NCBI RefSeq assembly: GCF_014779655.1
Contig: NZ_JACXYX010000006.1
Coordinates: 186,001-250,000 of the forward strand
DNA from: Nocardioides ganghwensis
GTDB taxonomy: Bacteria > Actinomycetota > Actinomycetes > Propionibacteriales > Nocardioidaceae
Direction: 5' to 3'
Length of the DNA stretch: 64,000 nucleotides
In this document: in pieces, positions 1-9,601 of the stretch
Numbering within the stretch: position 1 is the first letter of the stretch
Layout of the letters: each line of letters starts with the position of its first letter
Notes under the pieces: model-generated
What the model was told of the DNA's origin: nothing
What the model saw: the letters and a program-made list of their open reading frames with translations, nothing else
Database searches by the model: none
Made by a program: the position numbers and the translations under genes

Positions 1-2
1 AC

Positions 3-257
3 GCGATCGTCGAGGCCTGGCACCGCTTCGAGGTCCAGGGCGAGCGGGCAGGCGTGCCGCGGCGCGGTGCGGAGACGTCGTCCGAGTACGCCCTGCGCAT
101 CCTCGACCTCGCGGACGCCGACGACGTCCCGGTGAGCCGGCTCGCCGAGCTCTACCGCGAGGCCCGCTTCTCCCACCACGAGATCACCGAGCAGCACCGG
201 TCGGAGGCGTTCAGCGCACTGGCCGCCGTCCGGCGCAGCCTCGGGGTGCGGTCGTGA
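3..257 (+). CDS. DUF4129 domain protein, C-terminal part (5' truncated by the window)
   Basis: The reading frame is open from base 3 and ends at TGA 255-257, so only the last 84 residues are visible. The pattern AWHRFE...G..R....TSSEYA followed by a helical region matches the cytoplasmic C-terminal segment of DUF4129 proteins. In actinobacteria these membrane proteins sit with MoxR ATPases and DUF58 proteins, as here. The next gene starts at GTG 254 and overlaps the stop by 4 bp, so translation is probably coupled. The biochemical role of DUF4129 is not established; the family is linked to envelope or transglutaminase-like systems. The N-terminal membrane segments lie outside the window. Confidence 0.75.
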   Translation, partial: AIVEAWHRFEVQGERAGVPRRGAETSSEYALRILDLADADDVPVSRLAELYREARFSHHEITEQHRSEAFSALAAVRRSLGVRS

Positions 258-677
258 GGGACGTCCTCGCGCGCTGGCGCGGCCGGGTCGGGGGCGGAGT
301 CGTCCTGGCCGGCATCGGCTACGCGATGGCCGTGTGGCTCGACTTCGACCCCCAGCCCCTGCCGTACGCCGTCTGGGCGGTCGTCGTGCTCGCGATGACC
401 TACCTCGTCGTGGACATCGTCGACGTCCCCGTCGCGCACTGGCAGCAGGGCATGCCGCCGAGGTCGGACCGCGTCGACGAGGCCACCTCCGACCTCCGCG
501 TGCTGTCCAGCCACCAGCAGGCCGACCACCCGTCCGACGCGCTGGGACACCGGCTCGTCGAGCTCGCCCGCGGCCGCGACCCGGACCTCGCTGCGCAGGT
601 CCAGCACGAGGTCTCCGGCGTGCACCGCCTCACCCCTGCCGACATCGACCGCATCCTGACCCGAATCGAGGAAGCCC

Positions 678-691
<14 letters not shown>
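254..691 (+). CDS. Small membrane protein of the MoxR-DUF58 operon
   Basis: A 145-residue protein that I do not recognise as a named family. Residues about 13-30 and 38-56 are hydrophobic and would form two transmembrane helices; the rest is a charged, mostly helical cytoplasmic tail. It starts at GTG, overlapping the preceding stop by 4 bp, and its end overlaps the MoxR gene by 14 bp, so it belongs to the same transcript. Position and topology suggest an accessory membrane component of the MoxR/DUF58/DUF4129 system. Confidence 0.75.
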
Positions 692-1669
<978 letters not shown>

Positions 1670-1673
<4 letters not shown>

Positions 1674-2944
1674 CCTCCTGGCAGCCGACACCCGCGCTCG
1701 TGCGGGCGTGCCTGCTCGCGCTCGGAGGTGTCACGGCGGGGGTCGTGCTCGGCCAGGAGGTGATGGTGGTGCTCGCCGCCCCGTTCGTCGTCGTGGCCGC
1801 GATGGGCCTGGCCGCCCGACCGCGCACCGCGCCCCGGGTGACGGCGCGCCTCGACCACCACCGGCTGCACGAGGGCCAGGGGTCGACCTCCCGGCTCGAC
1901 GTCGACGACCTCGCCGGCGTCGAGCACGTCACCCGGGTCGCCGGCGTCGCCCCCCACGTCGCCACCTCGCCGCCGTACGGTGCCGTGGGCGCACTCGTCG
2001 ACGACGGGCTGCCGACGCTCCGCTTCAGCCCACGACGGTGGGGCCGCCGCGACCTCGGCTCCGAGCGCGTGGGGCTGACGAGCGCGTGGGCAGGATGGCG
2101 CTGGGGACCGCTCGACCTGCCCCGGCACGGCCTCAGCGTGCTGCCGCAGACGGCGCCGTACGACAGCCGCGCCGAGGTGCCGCAACCCGACGGGCTGGTC
2201 GGCCGGCACCGCTCGCGCCGGCTGGGCGGCGGCACCGAGTTCGAGGGCATCCGGCCCTTCGCCACCGGCGACCGGCTCAAGCGGATCACCTGGCCGGTGT
2301 CGCTGCGCACCGGCGAGCTGCACGTCATCACCACCCGCGCCGAGCAGGACGCCGGGGTGTGGCTCGTGGTCGACGGGCTGCGCGACATCGGGGTCTCGGG
2401 CGGGGTGGACGGCGCCGCCAGCACCCTCGACCTCACTGTGCGCGCCGCCGCCGCGTTGGCCGAGCACCACGTCCGCACGGGCGACCGGGTCGGCCTGCTC
2501 GTCGTCGCCGCCGACGGCACGCGCGTCCCGCTGGGCGCTGGACCGCGCCACCTGCACCGCCTGCACGGCACGCTCGCGCGCGTGCGCACCGAGGCCCGCA
2601 GCGTGCCGCCCGAGCGGCTCGACCTCGGGGCGGGTGCCGGCAGCGTCGTCCACGTCCTGTCCCCGATGCTCTTCACCCCACTGGTCACCGCCACCGCGAG
2701 CCTCCAGCGCAGCGGCGCCTCGGTGATCGTGGTCGACACCCTCGGCGAGGCGATGTCCGCGGGGACCGACCGCCTCGCGCTGCCCTCCCTGGCCGCGCGG
2801 ATGCAGCGCATCGAGCGCGACGACCGCCTCCGGCGGCTGGCCGGTCTCGGCACCCCGGTGGTGCCGTGGCGCGGTCCCGGCACGCTCGACACGGTGCTCC
2901 ACCTGCTCGCGCGTCGCGCCCAGGTGCCCAAGGTGCGTGCCTGA
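1670..2944 (+). CDS. DUF58 domain-containing protein
   Basis: A 424-residue protein with two hydrophobic N-terminal segments (about residues 10-45) and the DUF58 signature near residues 185-215: a GTEFEGIRPFATGDRLKRI-type motif followed by an ITWP stretch. The C-terminal half has the fold expected of a von Willebrand A-like region. DUF58 proteins are co-encoded with MoxR ATPases, and this gene overlaps moxR by 4 bp (GTGA). It is probably a membrane-anchored partner of the ATPase. The next gene starts in the stop-overlap TGATG at 2944. Confidence 0.88.
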
Positions 2945-3450
2945 TGCGCCCCCTTGCGTCCGGTGCCGCCCCCTCTGCCCTGGCCCTGCGGGCGCTGGTC
3001 CTCGCACTGCCGTGCCTCGCGCTGGCGCTCGCGCTGCCGGAGGTGCCGCACTGGTTCGTGCTCCTCGGCGTGCCGGTGAGCGCGGCCGTGTGGGCGCGTA
3101 CGCCCGACCACGCGGTCGGTGTCGTGCCGCTCGTGCTCGTCGGCGGGTGGTGGGCCTCCCACGACGTGCTGGACTGGCGGGTGCCCGTCGTGGCGGTGCT
3201 GCTCCTCGCGGCCCACCTTGCCGCGGTCCTCGCGGCGTACGGGCCCGCGACGCTCGCCGTCGACCGCCGCCTGGCCCGCCTGTGGCTCGTGCGCGGACTG
3301 CTGGCGCTCGTGCCCGTGCCCGTCACGTGGCTGGCGCTGCGCGGCCTCGACCCTGCGTGGGCCCCGCCGGGGACCTGGCTCGCCGCCGGTGCCCTGCTGT
3401 CCGCGCTCCTGCTGGTGACCGCGCGGCTGACCCGGTCGGAGGCACGGTGA
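2944..3450 (+). CDS. Multi-span membrane protein at the end of the MoxR operon
   Basis: A 168-residue, very hydrophobic protein with about four to five predicted membrane segments rich in Leu, Ala and Val. It starts at ATG 2944, overlapping the DUF58 stop, and its stop overlaps the GTG of the next gene. I recognise no family. Its location makes it a likely membrane component of the MoxR-DUF58-DUF4129 assembly. The ATG at 2944 is preferred because the longer open frame upstream is antisense-like, Arg-rich shadow sequence inside the DUF58 gene. Confidence 0.75.
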   Translation: MRPLASGAAPSALALRALVLALPCLALALALPEVPHWFVLLGVPVSAAVWARTPDHAVGVVPLVLVGGWWASHDVLDWRVPVVAVLLLAAHLAAVLAAYGPATLAVDRRLARLWLVRGLLALVPVPVTWLALRGLDPAWAPPGTWLAAGALLSALLLVTARLTRSEAR

Positions 3451-3779
3451 CCACCGAGGAGGAGCGCGAGCTGTACGCCGAGCTGGTGCTGCGGTGTGCC
3501 GAGTCGGTCCCGCGGGGCCGGGTGACGACGTACGGTGCCATCGCCGACGTGGTCGGCGAGCGGCTCGGCCGCGGCGGGCCGCGCCTGGTCGGCAACGTGA
3601 TGGCCACCCACGGCGCCGCCGTGCCGTGGTGGCGGGTGGTCCGCGCGGACGGCTCGCTGCCGCCCTCGCACGACGAGGAGGCGCGGCAGGCCTACCTGGA
3701 GGAGGGCACGCCGCTGCGACCCAACGGGTCCGTGGATCTGACACGCGCGTTCTCGGCGCCGCGCCTCGGGGCACAATGA
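3447..3779 (+). CDS. Alkyltransferase-like (ATL/MGMT family) DNA-binding protein
   Basis: A 110-residue single-domain member of the O6-alkylguanine-DNA alkyltransferase family. The VPRGRVTTYGAIA helix and the recognition segment GNVMATHGAAVPWWRVVRADG are clear. In true MGMT enzymes the motif is PCHRV, with a Cys that accepts the alkyl group. Here it is PWWRV, so the reactive Cys is replaced by Trp as in ATL proteins (PWHRV). ATLs bind O6-alkylguanine lesions and feed them to nucleotide excision repair without dealkylating them. The second Trp in place of His is less usual. GTG at 3447 overlaps the previous stop; the 3' end overlaps the acyltransferase start by 4 bp. Confidence 0.88.
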   Translation: MTTEEERELYAELVLRCAESVPRGRVTTYGAIADVVGERLGRGGPRLVGNVMATHGAAVPWWRVVRADGSLPPSHDEEARQAYLEEGTPLRPNGSVDLTRAFSAPRLGAQ

Positions 3780-4462
3780 CGCCCATGCTCTACACGGTCG
3801 CGCACGGCGTCATCCCTCCGCTCGTCCGTGCTGTGTGGCGCCCGACGGTCGAGGGCCTCCACCACGTGCCGACGACCGGCCCGGTCATCGTGGCGAGCAA
3901 CCACCTGTCGTTCTTCGACAGCGTGGTCATCCCCGTCGTCGTGCCCCGCAAGGTCGTGTTCCTCGCCAAGTCCGACTACTTCACCGGCACGGGCGTGAAG
4001 GGGGCTGCGCAGCGGGCGTGGTTCGAGGGGCTCGGCATGCTCCCCGTCGACCGCGACGACACGAAGGCCGCGATCGCGAGCCTCGACACGGCGCTGGAGG
4101 TGCTGCGGCGCGGGGAGGCGTTCGGCATCTATCCCGAGGGCACCCGCTCGCGCGACGGCCGGCTCTACCGTGGCCGCACCGGCGTCGCGCACCTCGCGCT
4201 GACCGCCGGCTGCCCGGTCCTGCCGGTGGGGCTGCAGGGCACCGAGGACATCCAGCCCGTCGGCTCGAACCGGCCCCGGCTGCGGGGGGTCGACGTGACG
4301 GTGCGCTTCGGCGAGCCGATCACGGTCGCCGGCGAGTACGACGGTGTCCCCACCGGCCGCGCCCGCCGCGACCTCACCGACCGGATCATGACGGCGATCG
4401 CCGGCCTGACCGGCCAGGAGCAGGCCGGCACCTACAACGAGCGCGCCGCCTCCACGACCTGA
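3776..4462 (+). CDS. 1-acyl-sn-glycerol-3-phosphate acyltransferase family protein (PlsC-like)
   Basis: A 228-residue acyltransferase. The HX4D catalytic motif is at His43-Asp48 (NHLSFFD) and the substrate-binding motif YPEGTRSRDGRLYRG lies near residue 122. These are hallmarks of the PlsC/LPLAT superfamily that transfers acyl groups to lysophosphatidate or related acceptors at the membrane. ATG 3776 overlaps the ATL stop by 4 bp; a second in-frame ATG at 3785 is possible. Many actinobacteria carry several paralogues, so the acceptor (lysophosphatidate, glycolipid or other) cannot be assigned. Confidence 0.88.
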   Translation: MTPMLYTVAHGVIPPLVRAVWRPTVEGLHHVPTTGPVIVASNHLSFFDSVVIPVVVPRKVVFLAKSDYFTGTGVKGAAQRAWFEGLGMLPVDRDDTKAAIASLDTALEVLRRGEAFGIYPEGTRSRDGRLYRGRTGVAHLALTAGCPVLPVGLQGTEDIQPVGSNRPRLRGVDVTVRFGEPITVAGEYDGVPTGRARRDLTDRIMTAIAGLTGQEQAGTYNERAASTT

Positions 4463-4516
4463 CCCCGCCCGGGCACGGGGCAGCAGTTCCTCACACGACG
4501 GGCGTCGGGGCACCGC

Positions 4517-5923
4517 TCAGCGCGGGACCCGTGCCGCGAGCGCGGCCAGCGCCTTCGGGAAGATCTCCGCGGGCGGGGTCACCAGGCCGGCTCCGACCTG
4601 GCCCACGCCGGCGACCGCGCCGGCCATGCCGGTGTTGATCTGCGGCAGGATCCCCGTACGGCACACCTTGGACACGTCGATGCCCGTGGGCGTGCCCTGG
4701 AACTCCAGCACGGGCACCGACCAGCGCGGGTTCTCCGCGAGGGTGATCTCGTGCATGCGGCGCGTGGTGGCGAGCGCGTCGGGCACCGAGCCGCCGACGA
4801 GACGGACGATCGCCGGCGCCGTCGCCATCGCGAACCCGCCGATGCCGGCCGTCTCGGTGATCGCGGAGTCGCCGATGTCGGGGTTGGCGTCGTCGGCGCC
4901 GAAGTCGCCGAGGAAGAGGCCCTCGGCGACCTGCGCCGGGCCGGTGAACCACTCGTCGCCCGTGCCGGAGACCTGGATGCCGAAGTCGGTGCCGTTGCGC
5001 GCCATCGCCACGACCATCGTCGAGCCGGGCACGTCGCGTCCCGCGTCGAGGGCGAGCTTGCAGGCGGGCATCGCGAGGTTGAGGAAGAAGTGGTCGTTGC
5101 CGCCGACGAAGCGCAGCACGTCGGCGACGTCCTTGGCGGCGAAGCCGCCGTCCTCGGCAGAGGTGACCATCGCGGGGGAGAGGTCGCGCAGCAGCATCAG
5201 CGTGCCGGCACGGTTGCGGTTGTGCGCCTCGTCGCCCATCTGGAGCATCTGGGTGAGGATGCCGGTGACGTCGGTGGCCTCGGAGGTGCCGCGTACGGCC
5301 GCCTGCAGGAGCGGGCCGAGCACGTCGCCCATCCAGCGCAGCCGGGTCAGCACCTCGTCGTTGTAGGCGCCGTAGCGCAGCACCTTGCCGAGGCCCTCGT
5401 TGAGGGAGCAGTACGTCCGGCGGCCGGTCGCGCGGTCCTCCAGGACCCACATCCACATCGACGGCGTGACCACGCCCGCCATCGGGCCGACGGCGCTGCG
5501 GTGGTGGCACGGCTCGAGGCTGACGGTGCTGCCGGACTCGAAGAGCGCGACCGCGTCCTCGGGGTCGTCGACGAGGCCCTCCAGGGCGGCGCCGCCCATC
5601 AGGGCGCCGCGCAGGGGACCGGAGGCCCGCTCCCACTCGATCGGCGGACCGGCGTGGAGGAACTGGCCCTTCTCGAGGCCGAGGACCTCGCTCGCGGGGG
5701 CGACGTCGACGAGGTGGGCGGTGACGCCGAGCATCGCCTCGACGGCCGTGCGGTTGGCCTCGACGCGGCGCGCGTCGGTGGCGACGGCGGCGAGGTCGGC
5801 CTCGGTGCCCGGCATCGGAGGGCGCCAGTCGACGCGCTCGACGTCGACGGCCTGGCCGGCCACGGCGTCGGCGAACATGTCGGCGCCGCAGGTGACGACG
5901 GTGGGGGCGGTGGTCTGGCTCAT
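4517..5923 (-). CDS. DUF1116 (YlbE/AllG-like) subunit of a carbamoyltransferase
   Basis: A 468-residue protein of the DUF1116 family, recognised from long conserved stretches such as MAGVVTPSMWMW and RNGTDFGIQVSGTGDEWFTG. The E. coli homologue YlbE (AllG) works with FdrA (AllF) and YlbF (AllH) as the oxamate carbamoyltransferase that interconverts oxalurate plus phosphate with oxamate plus carbamoyl phosphate. The start is ATG at 5923, overlapping the FdrA stop by 4 bp. It is the last gene of a three-gene operon and converges on the acyltransferase gene. The substrate here may not be oxalurate because no allantoin genes are nearby. Family membership is firm; the reaction is inferred. Confidence 0.88.
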   Translation of the reverse strand: MSQTTAPTVVTCGADMFADAVAGQAVDVERVDWRPPMPGTEADLAAVATDARRVEANRTAVEAMLGVTAHLVDVAPASEVLGLEKGQFLHAGPPIEWERASGPLRGALMGGAALEGLVDDPEDAVALFESGSTVSLEPCHHRSAVGPMAGVVTPSMWMWVLEDRATGRRTYCSLNEGLGKVLRYGAYNDEVLTRLRWMGDVLGPLLQAAVRGTSEATDVTGILTQMLQMGDEAHNRNRAGTLMLLRDLSPAMVTSAEDGGFAAKDVADVLRFVGGNDHFFLNLAMPACKLALDAGRDVPGSTMVVAMARNGTDFGIQVSGTGDEWFTGPAQVAEGLFLGDFGADDANPDIGDSAITETAGIGGFAMATAPAIVRLVGGSVPDALATTRRMHEITLAENPRWSVPVLEFQGTPTGIDVSKVCRTGILPQINTGMAGAVAGVGQVGAGLVTPPAEIFPKALAALAARVPR

Positions 5924-7431
5924 CGGGTGCTCCCAGCGGATCGGTTCAGCAGGTCGAGGGCGCGGCGCGTGGCGCCCGCGTTGGAGAGGTGGACCTCGGC
6001 GCCCGCGGCGACGAGGGCGTCGCGCTGCGCGGCGAGGCCCTGCGGGTCGAGGTCGGTGCCGACGAGGCTGACGACGACCGGGATCGGCCGGTCCGCGCGT
6101 GCCGCCTCGATGGCCGGGGCCAGGAGGGAGGCCGGGTCGGGCTCGGCGCCGTGGCCGAGCACGAGGTCGAGGAGGATCACCCCGGTCGAGGGGTCGGCGG
6201 CGGCGCGGGCGATCTGCTCGTTGCGAAGCGTCGGGTCGATCATCGGGTGGGCACGGCCCTGGGTGAGGGCGTCGTCGCCGAAGTCGACGAACGTGTGGGT
6301 GTCGGCGAGCAGCTCCCCGGGGTCGAGGGCGAGGTCGTCGGAGAGCGGGATGTTGCTGCGGACCGGGCCGAGCGCCTCGGTCGCGAGCAGCATCGACTCG
6401 TCGCAGAGCGTCCCGCCGACGAAGAGGCCGCGCAGCAGCGGTCCGGTGGCAGCAGCCGCGTCGTCGGCCCCGTGCACCGGCCAGGTGGGTGCGTCGTGGC
6501 CGAGCCGCGCGAGCACGGCCTCCGCGACGGCGGTGAGGTCGCGCTGGCCGCGGCCGAGCAGGCCGAGCTCGACCGGCGTCCCGAGGGCGTCGGTCTCGCG
6601 CGCGAGGGCCTCGGCGACCTCGGGGGCGGGAGGCTTGGAGACGACCACGACGAGGTCCACCTCCGGGTCGGCGTCGAGGCGGCGCAGTGCCTCTCGGGTC
6701 GCGAGGCCCCCGACCGCCGCGGACAGGTCGCGGCCCCCGACGCCGAGCGCGTGGCGTACGCCGATCCCGTCGGTGCCCTGCGCGGCCAGCTCCTCGCCCG
6801 CGTGGTGGAGCAGCGCGAGCAGCTGCTGGCACCCGGTCCCGGAGGCGGCGACGATGCCGATCCGGCCGGGACGCACGGTGTTCGCGAAGCCCAGGCCGAC
6901 GCCGTCGATGACCGCGGTCCCGCAGTCGGGGCCCATCACCAGCGCACCGCGCGAGGCGGCGTACGTCTTGAGAGCCACCTCCTCGGCGAGCGGCACGTTG
7001 TCGCTGAAGACCATGACGTCGTGGCCGGACTCGAGCGCGTCCATCGCCTCGACGGTCGCGCTGACTCCCGGCACCGACACGAGTGCGAGGGCGCCGGGGC
7101 CCGTGCGCCGCAGTGCGCTCCCGGTGGTCCGGGGCGGGGCCTCGGTGGTGTCGCCGGCCGACGGCCGCGTGGGGGCGAGCGCGGCGTCGACGGCCTGCAG
7201 CGCCTGCGCGACGTCGGCGTCGTCGTCGAGGCGCAGCGCCACCACCATGTCGTTGGGGGAGGAGGCGGGCACGTCGAAGCCCATCGACTCGAGCACCTCG
7301 AGGTTGAGCCCGGTGGCCATCGCGACCTGCGCGGCGACGACGCCGGGCGTGGCCTGGACGGCCCGGCTCACCTGGAGCAGGGTCACCGAGTCGGCGTACG
7401 CGCCGCTGCGGAGCTCGACGTGGTCCTTCAT
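5920..7431 (-). CDS. FdrA-like (AllF-like) acyl-CoA synthetase-fold carbamoyltransferase subunit
   Basis: A 503-residue FdrA-family protein, related to the succinyl-CoA ligase alpha chain fold. Features are an N-terminal region starting MKDHVELRSGAYADSV, a nucleotide/CoA-binding-like domain (VMGPDCGTAVIDGVGLGF, then IGIVAASGTGCQQ) around residues 165-220, and a second Rossmann-like domain. E. coli FdrA is a subunit of the oxamate carbamoyltransferase of allantoin fermentation. The start is ATG 7431, overlapping the DUF2877 stop by 4 bp, which excludes the Arg-rich upstream extension. It sits between DUF2877 and DUF1116, so all three subunits are present in one operon. Confidence 0.88.
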   Translation of the reverse strand: MKDHVELRSGAYADSVTLLQVSRAVQATPGVVAAQVAMATGLNLEVLESMGFDVPASSPNDMVVALRLDDDADVAQALQAVDAALAPTRPSAGDTTEAPPRTTGSALRRTGPGALALVSVPGVSATVEAMDALESGHDVMVFSDNVPLAEEVALKTYAASRGALVMGPDCGTAVIDGVGLGFANTVRPGRIGIVAASGTGCQQLLALLHHAGEELAAQGTDGIGVRHALGVGGRDLSAAVGGLATREALRRLDADPEVDLVVVVSKPPAPEVAEALARETDALGTPVELGLLGRGQRDLTAVAEAVLARLGHDAPTWPVHGADDAAAATGPLLRGLFVGGTLCDESMLLATEALGPVRSNIPLSDDLALDPGELLADTHTFVDFGDDALTQGRAHPMIDPTLRNEQIARAAADPSTGVILLDLVLGHGAEPDPASLLAPAIEAARADRPIPVVVSLVGTDLDPQGLAAQRDALVAAGAEVHLSNAGATRRALDLLNRSAGSTR

Positions 7432-8186
7432 GCTGCCCTCCCGGGGCGGTCGGTGGAGTGGTCGTGGGGGTTGTCCTGGTCGGTCAGCGAGGCCAGCGCG
7501 AGCTGCGCGCCGGTGAGCAGGCCGGCTCCCGAGGTGGCGCCGACGGCCACGAGCGCGTCGGTGGTCGCCGTCGTGGGGCCGGCGAGCCAGTCCGCGAGCT
7601 GGGGCAGCACCTCGCCGCGCAGGGCGCAGTCCAGCAGGGTCGCGGACAGCAGGGTCGTGACGCCCAGCCGGCGACGTACGGCCGGGACCAGCACGGGGTC
7701 CGGTCGGCCGGCGGCGGCGCGGGTGGCGAGCCAGCCCGCCAGCACGTCGTCGCCGAGCGGGGTCAGGCCGGGGCCGCGGCCGAGCAGGCCGTCGAGGTGG
7801 GTCGTGGTCAGGCGCCCGTCCGCGGGCAGGTCGAGCCCGGAGGTCACCGGGTGCGGTGTGAGCGACCGGCCGCCGGGACGCGGCGCGGGGGCGGTGACAT
7901 CCACGAGCCGTCCGATGCGCGTCTCGTGGCCACCGACGACGAAGGTGCCGTCGCGCACCTCGACGCGCGGGTGGCGGCCTGCGACCTGCGTGAGGTCGGG
8001 CAGCCTCGACCAGAGCGCGCACGGCACCAGGGTGGCTCCGGCCGAGACGATCCCGAGGCACCAGCCGTCGAGGTCGACGTAGATCGCGGTGCTGCTCGCG
8101 TGGAGGACCGGCCGGGCGCCGTCGGCGGCGGCGAGGAGCCGCTCGCGGACTCGCTGTGGTGCCGCAACGGGAAGTGGTCCGGACAT
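7428..8186 (-). CDS. DUF2877 (YlbF/AllH-like) protein, first gene of the carbamoyltransferase operon
   Basis: A 252-residue DUF2877 protein, identified by the GRGPGLTPLGDDVLAGWLA motif near residues 155-173 and a TTLLSATLLDCALRGE stretch. Its E. coli homologue YlbF (AllH) is required with AllF and AllG for oxamate carbamoyltransferase. The preferred start is ATG 8186; an in-frame GTG at 8189 is adjacent. The gene is divergent from pucR across a 69-bp gap, so one regulatory region probably serves both. A possible -10 (TAGCGT on the minus strand) lies about 14 bp upstream. Confidence 0.82.
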   Translation of the reverse strand: MSGPLPVAAPQRVRERLLAAADGARPVLHASSTAIYVDLDGWCLGIVSAGATLVPCALWSRLPDLTQVAGRHPRVEVRDGTFVVGGHETRIGRLVDVTAPAPRPGGRSLTPHPVTSGLDLPADGRLTTTHLDGLLGRGPGLTPLGDDVLAGWLATRAAAGRPDPVLVPAVRRRLGVTTLLSATLLDCALRGEVLPQLADWLAGPTTATTDALVAVGATSGAGLLTGAQLALASLTDQDNPHDHSTDRPGRAA

Positions 8187-8255
8187 CACTCCCCAGACGC
8201 TAGCGGGCCATGGGAGACTCGCGAATGTGAGAACTTGTCGGAGCAAGGGGTTGAT

Positions 8256-9527
8256 GTGCGCCAAGACTTGATAAGCGACCCCGAGGCGGTCGCCGCGCTC
8301 GAGCGGGCCGACGCGCTGCACACCGCGCTGACGCACATCGTCCTCGAGGGCGGGGACCTGGCGGCGATCGCGGAGGCGGTGGGTGCGGCGATGGGCTGCG
8401 GCGTGGTCTTCACCTCGACCGACGGGCGCGAGCGCGCGGCCCACCTCGACGAGGCCCAGCGTGAGTCGCTGGCCGCGGCCGACCTCCTCGACCCGAGCGG
8501 CAGGGTGCGCGTCGAGCGGATCGACGCCGACGGCACCGCGGTCGGTGAGGGCGAGGCGCTCGTACGCCGGGTGGTGGCCGCGGGCGTCGACCTGGCGCGG
8601 CTCGTGGCGCTGCGCCCGGACGGGAAGATCCACTCCTCCGACGTGCACGCGCTGGAGCGCGCGGCCATCGTCGCGGCGCTGCTCGTCACGCGCGTCGAGG
8701 CGATCACCGCCGTGGAGAACAAGTACCGCGGCGACTTCCTCCGCGACGTCTTCCTCGGCCGCGCGGGCGAGGAGGAGTACGTCGCCGAGCACGCGCAGGC
8801 CTTCGGCTGGCACCTCGACCGGCCGGTGATGGTGGTGGTCGCGGTGCTCGACCCGGACGCGATGGCCGCCCTCGGTCCCGACCCGGAGGACAGGCGCGCC
8901 TGGCAGGACCGCTTCGCCAACGCGTGGCGGCAGGTCTCGGCGACGGTGGACCCGAGCATCGCCTCGGTGGCGTTCAGCCGCGAGGTGGTCACGCTCGTCC
9001 CCGTCGACCCGGAGGCCGGTGCTGCCGACGCCCACGTCGCGGTCGACCGGATCATCGCGGCGGTGCGGGGCGACCGCGGCGGCGGGCGGATCGCGTTCTC
9101 GGCCGGCGTGAGCCGCGTGTCCCACGGACTCGGCGACCTCCCCGAGGCGTTCCGCCAGGCCCAGCGGGCCGTCGAGATCGGACGGCGGGTCCACGGCGGC
9201 GGCTCGGTGACCCGCTTCGACCAGCTCGGCCTGCACCGGCTGCTCGCCCTCGTGCCCGACGGCGCCGAGCTGACCGCGTTCGCCGCGGACGTGCTCGGCC
9301 CGCTCGCCGAGCGGACGCCCGAGGCGGCCGACCTGCGCGAGACGCTCCAGGTGCTGCTCGACACCAACTTCAACGTGGCCGAGGCGGCACGCGCCCAGTT
9401 CTTCCACTACAACACGATGCGCTACCGCGTCGGCAAGCTCCAGAGGATCCTCGGTCCGGTCGCGTCCGACCCGCACCTGCGCCTCGACGTGGCGGTCGCG
9501 CTGCGGGCGCTGGAGATCGTCGGCTGA
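8256..9527 (+). CDS. PucR-family transcriptional regulator
   Basis: A 423-residue regulator. The C-terminal PucR helix-turn-helix (LLDTNFNVAEAARAQFFHYN followed by TMRYRVGKL) occupies about residues 368-412, and a CdaR/GGDEF-like middle domain is at about 170-300. PucR regulators control purine or pyrimidine-derived nitrogen catabolism in many Gram-positive bacteria. The start GTG 8256 is chosen because AAGGGG lies 5-6 bp upstream; TTG 8235 is an alternative. It is divergent from the DUF2877-FdrA-DUF1116 operon and is the only regulator in the catabolic regions, which makes it a candidate controller of both parts. Confidence 0.88.
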   Translation: MRQDLISDPEAVAALERADALHTALTHIVLEGGDLAAIAEAVGAAMGCGVVFTSTDGRERAAHLDEAQRESLAAADLLDPSGRVRVERIDADGTAVGEGEALVRRVVAAGVDLARLVALRPDGKIHSSDVHALERAAIVAALLVTRVEAITAVENKYRGDFLRDVFLGRAGEEEYVAEHAQAFGWHLDRPVMVVVAVLDPDAMAALGPDPEDRRAWQDRFANAWRQVSATVDPSIASVAFSREVVTLVPVDPEAGAADAHVAVDRIIAAVRGDRGGGRIAFSAGVSRVSHGLGDLPEAFRQAQRAVEIGRRVHGGGSVTRFDQLGLHRLLALVPDGAELTAFAADVLGPLAERTPEAADLRETLQVLLDTNFNVAEAARAQFFHYNTMRYRVGKLQRILGPVASDPHLRLDVAVALRALEIVG

Positions 9528-9601
9528 GTGGCTTGACCTTGTCCCCACGGGAGGGCCCACGGTCGTCGGACCGGTGAGAGCCACCGGAGAGGATGGCGAC
9601 G

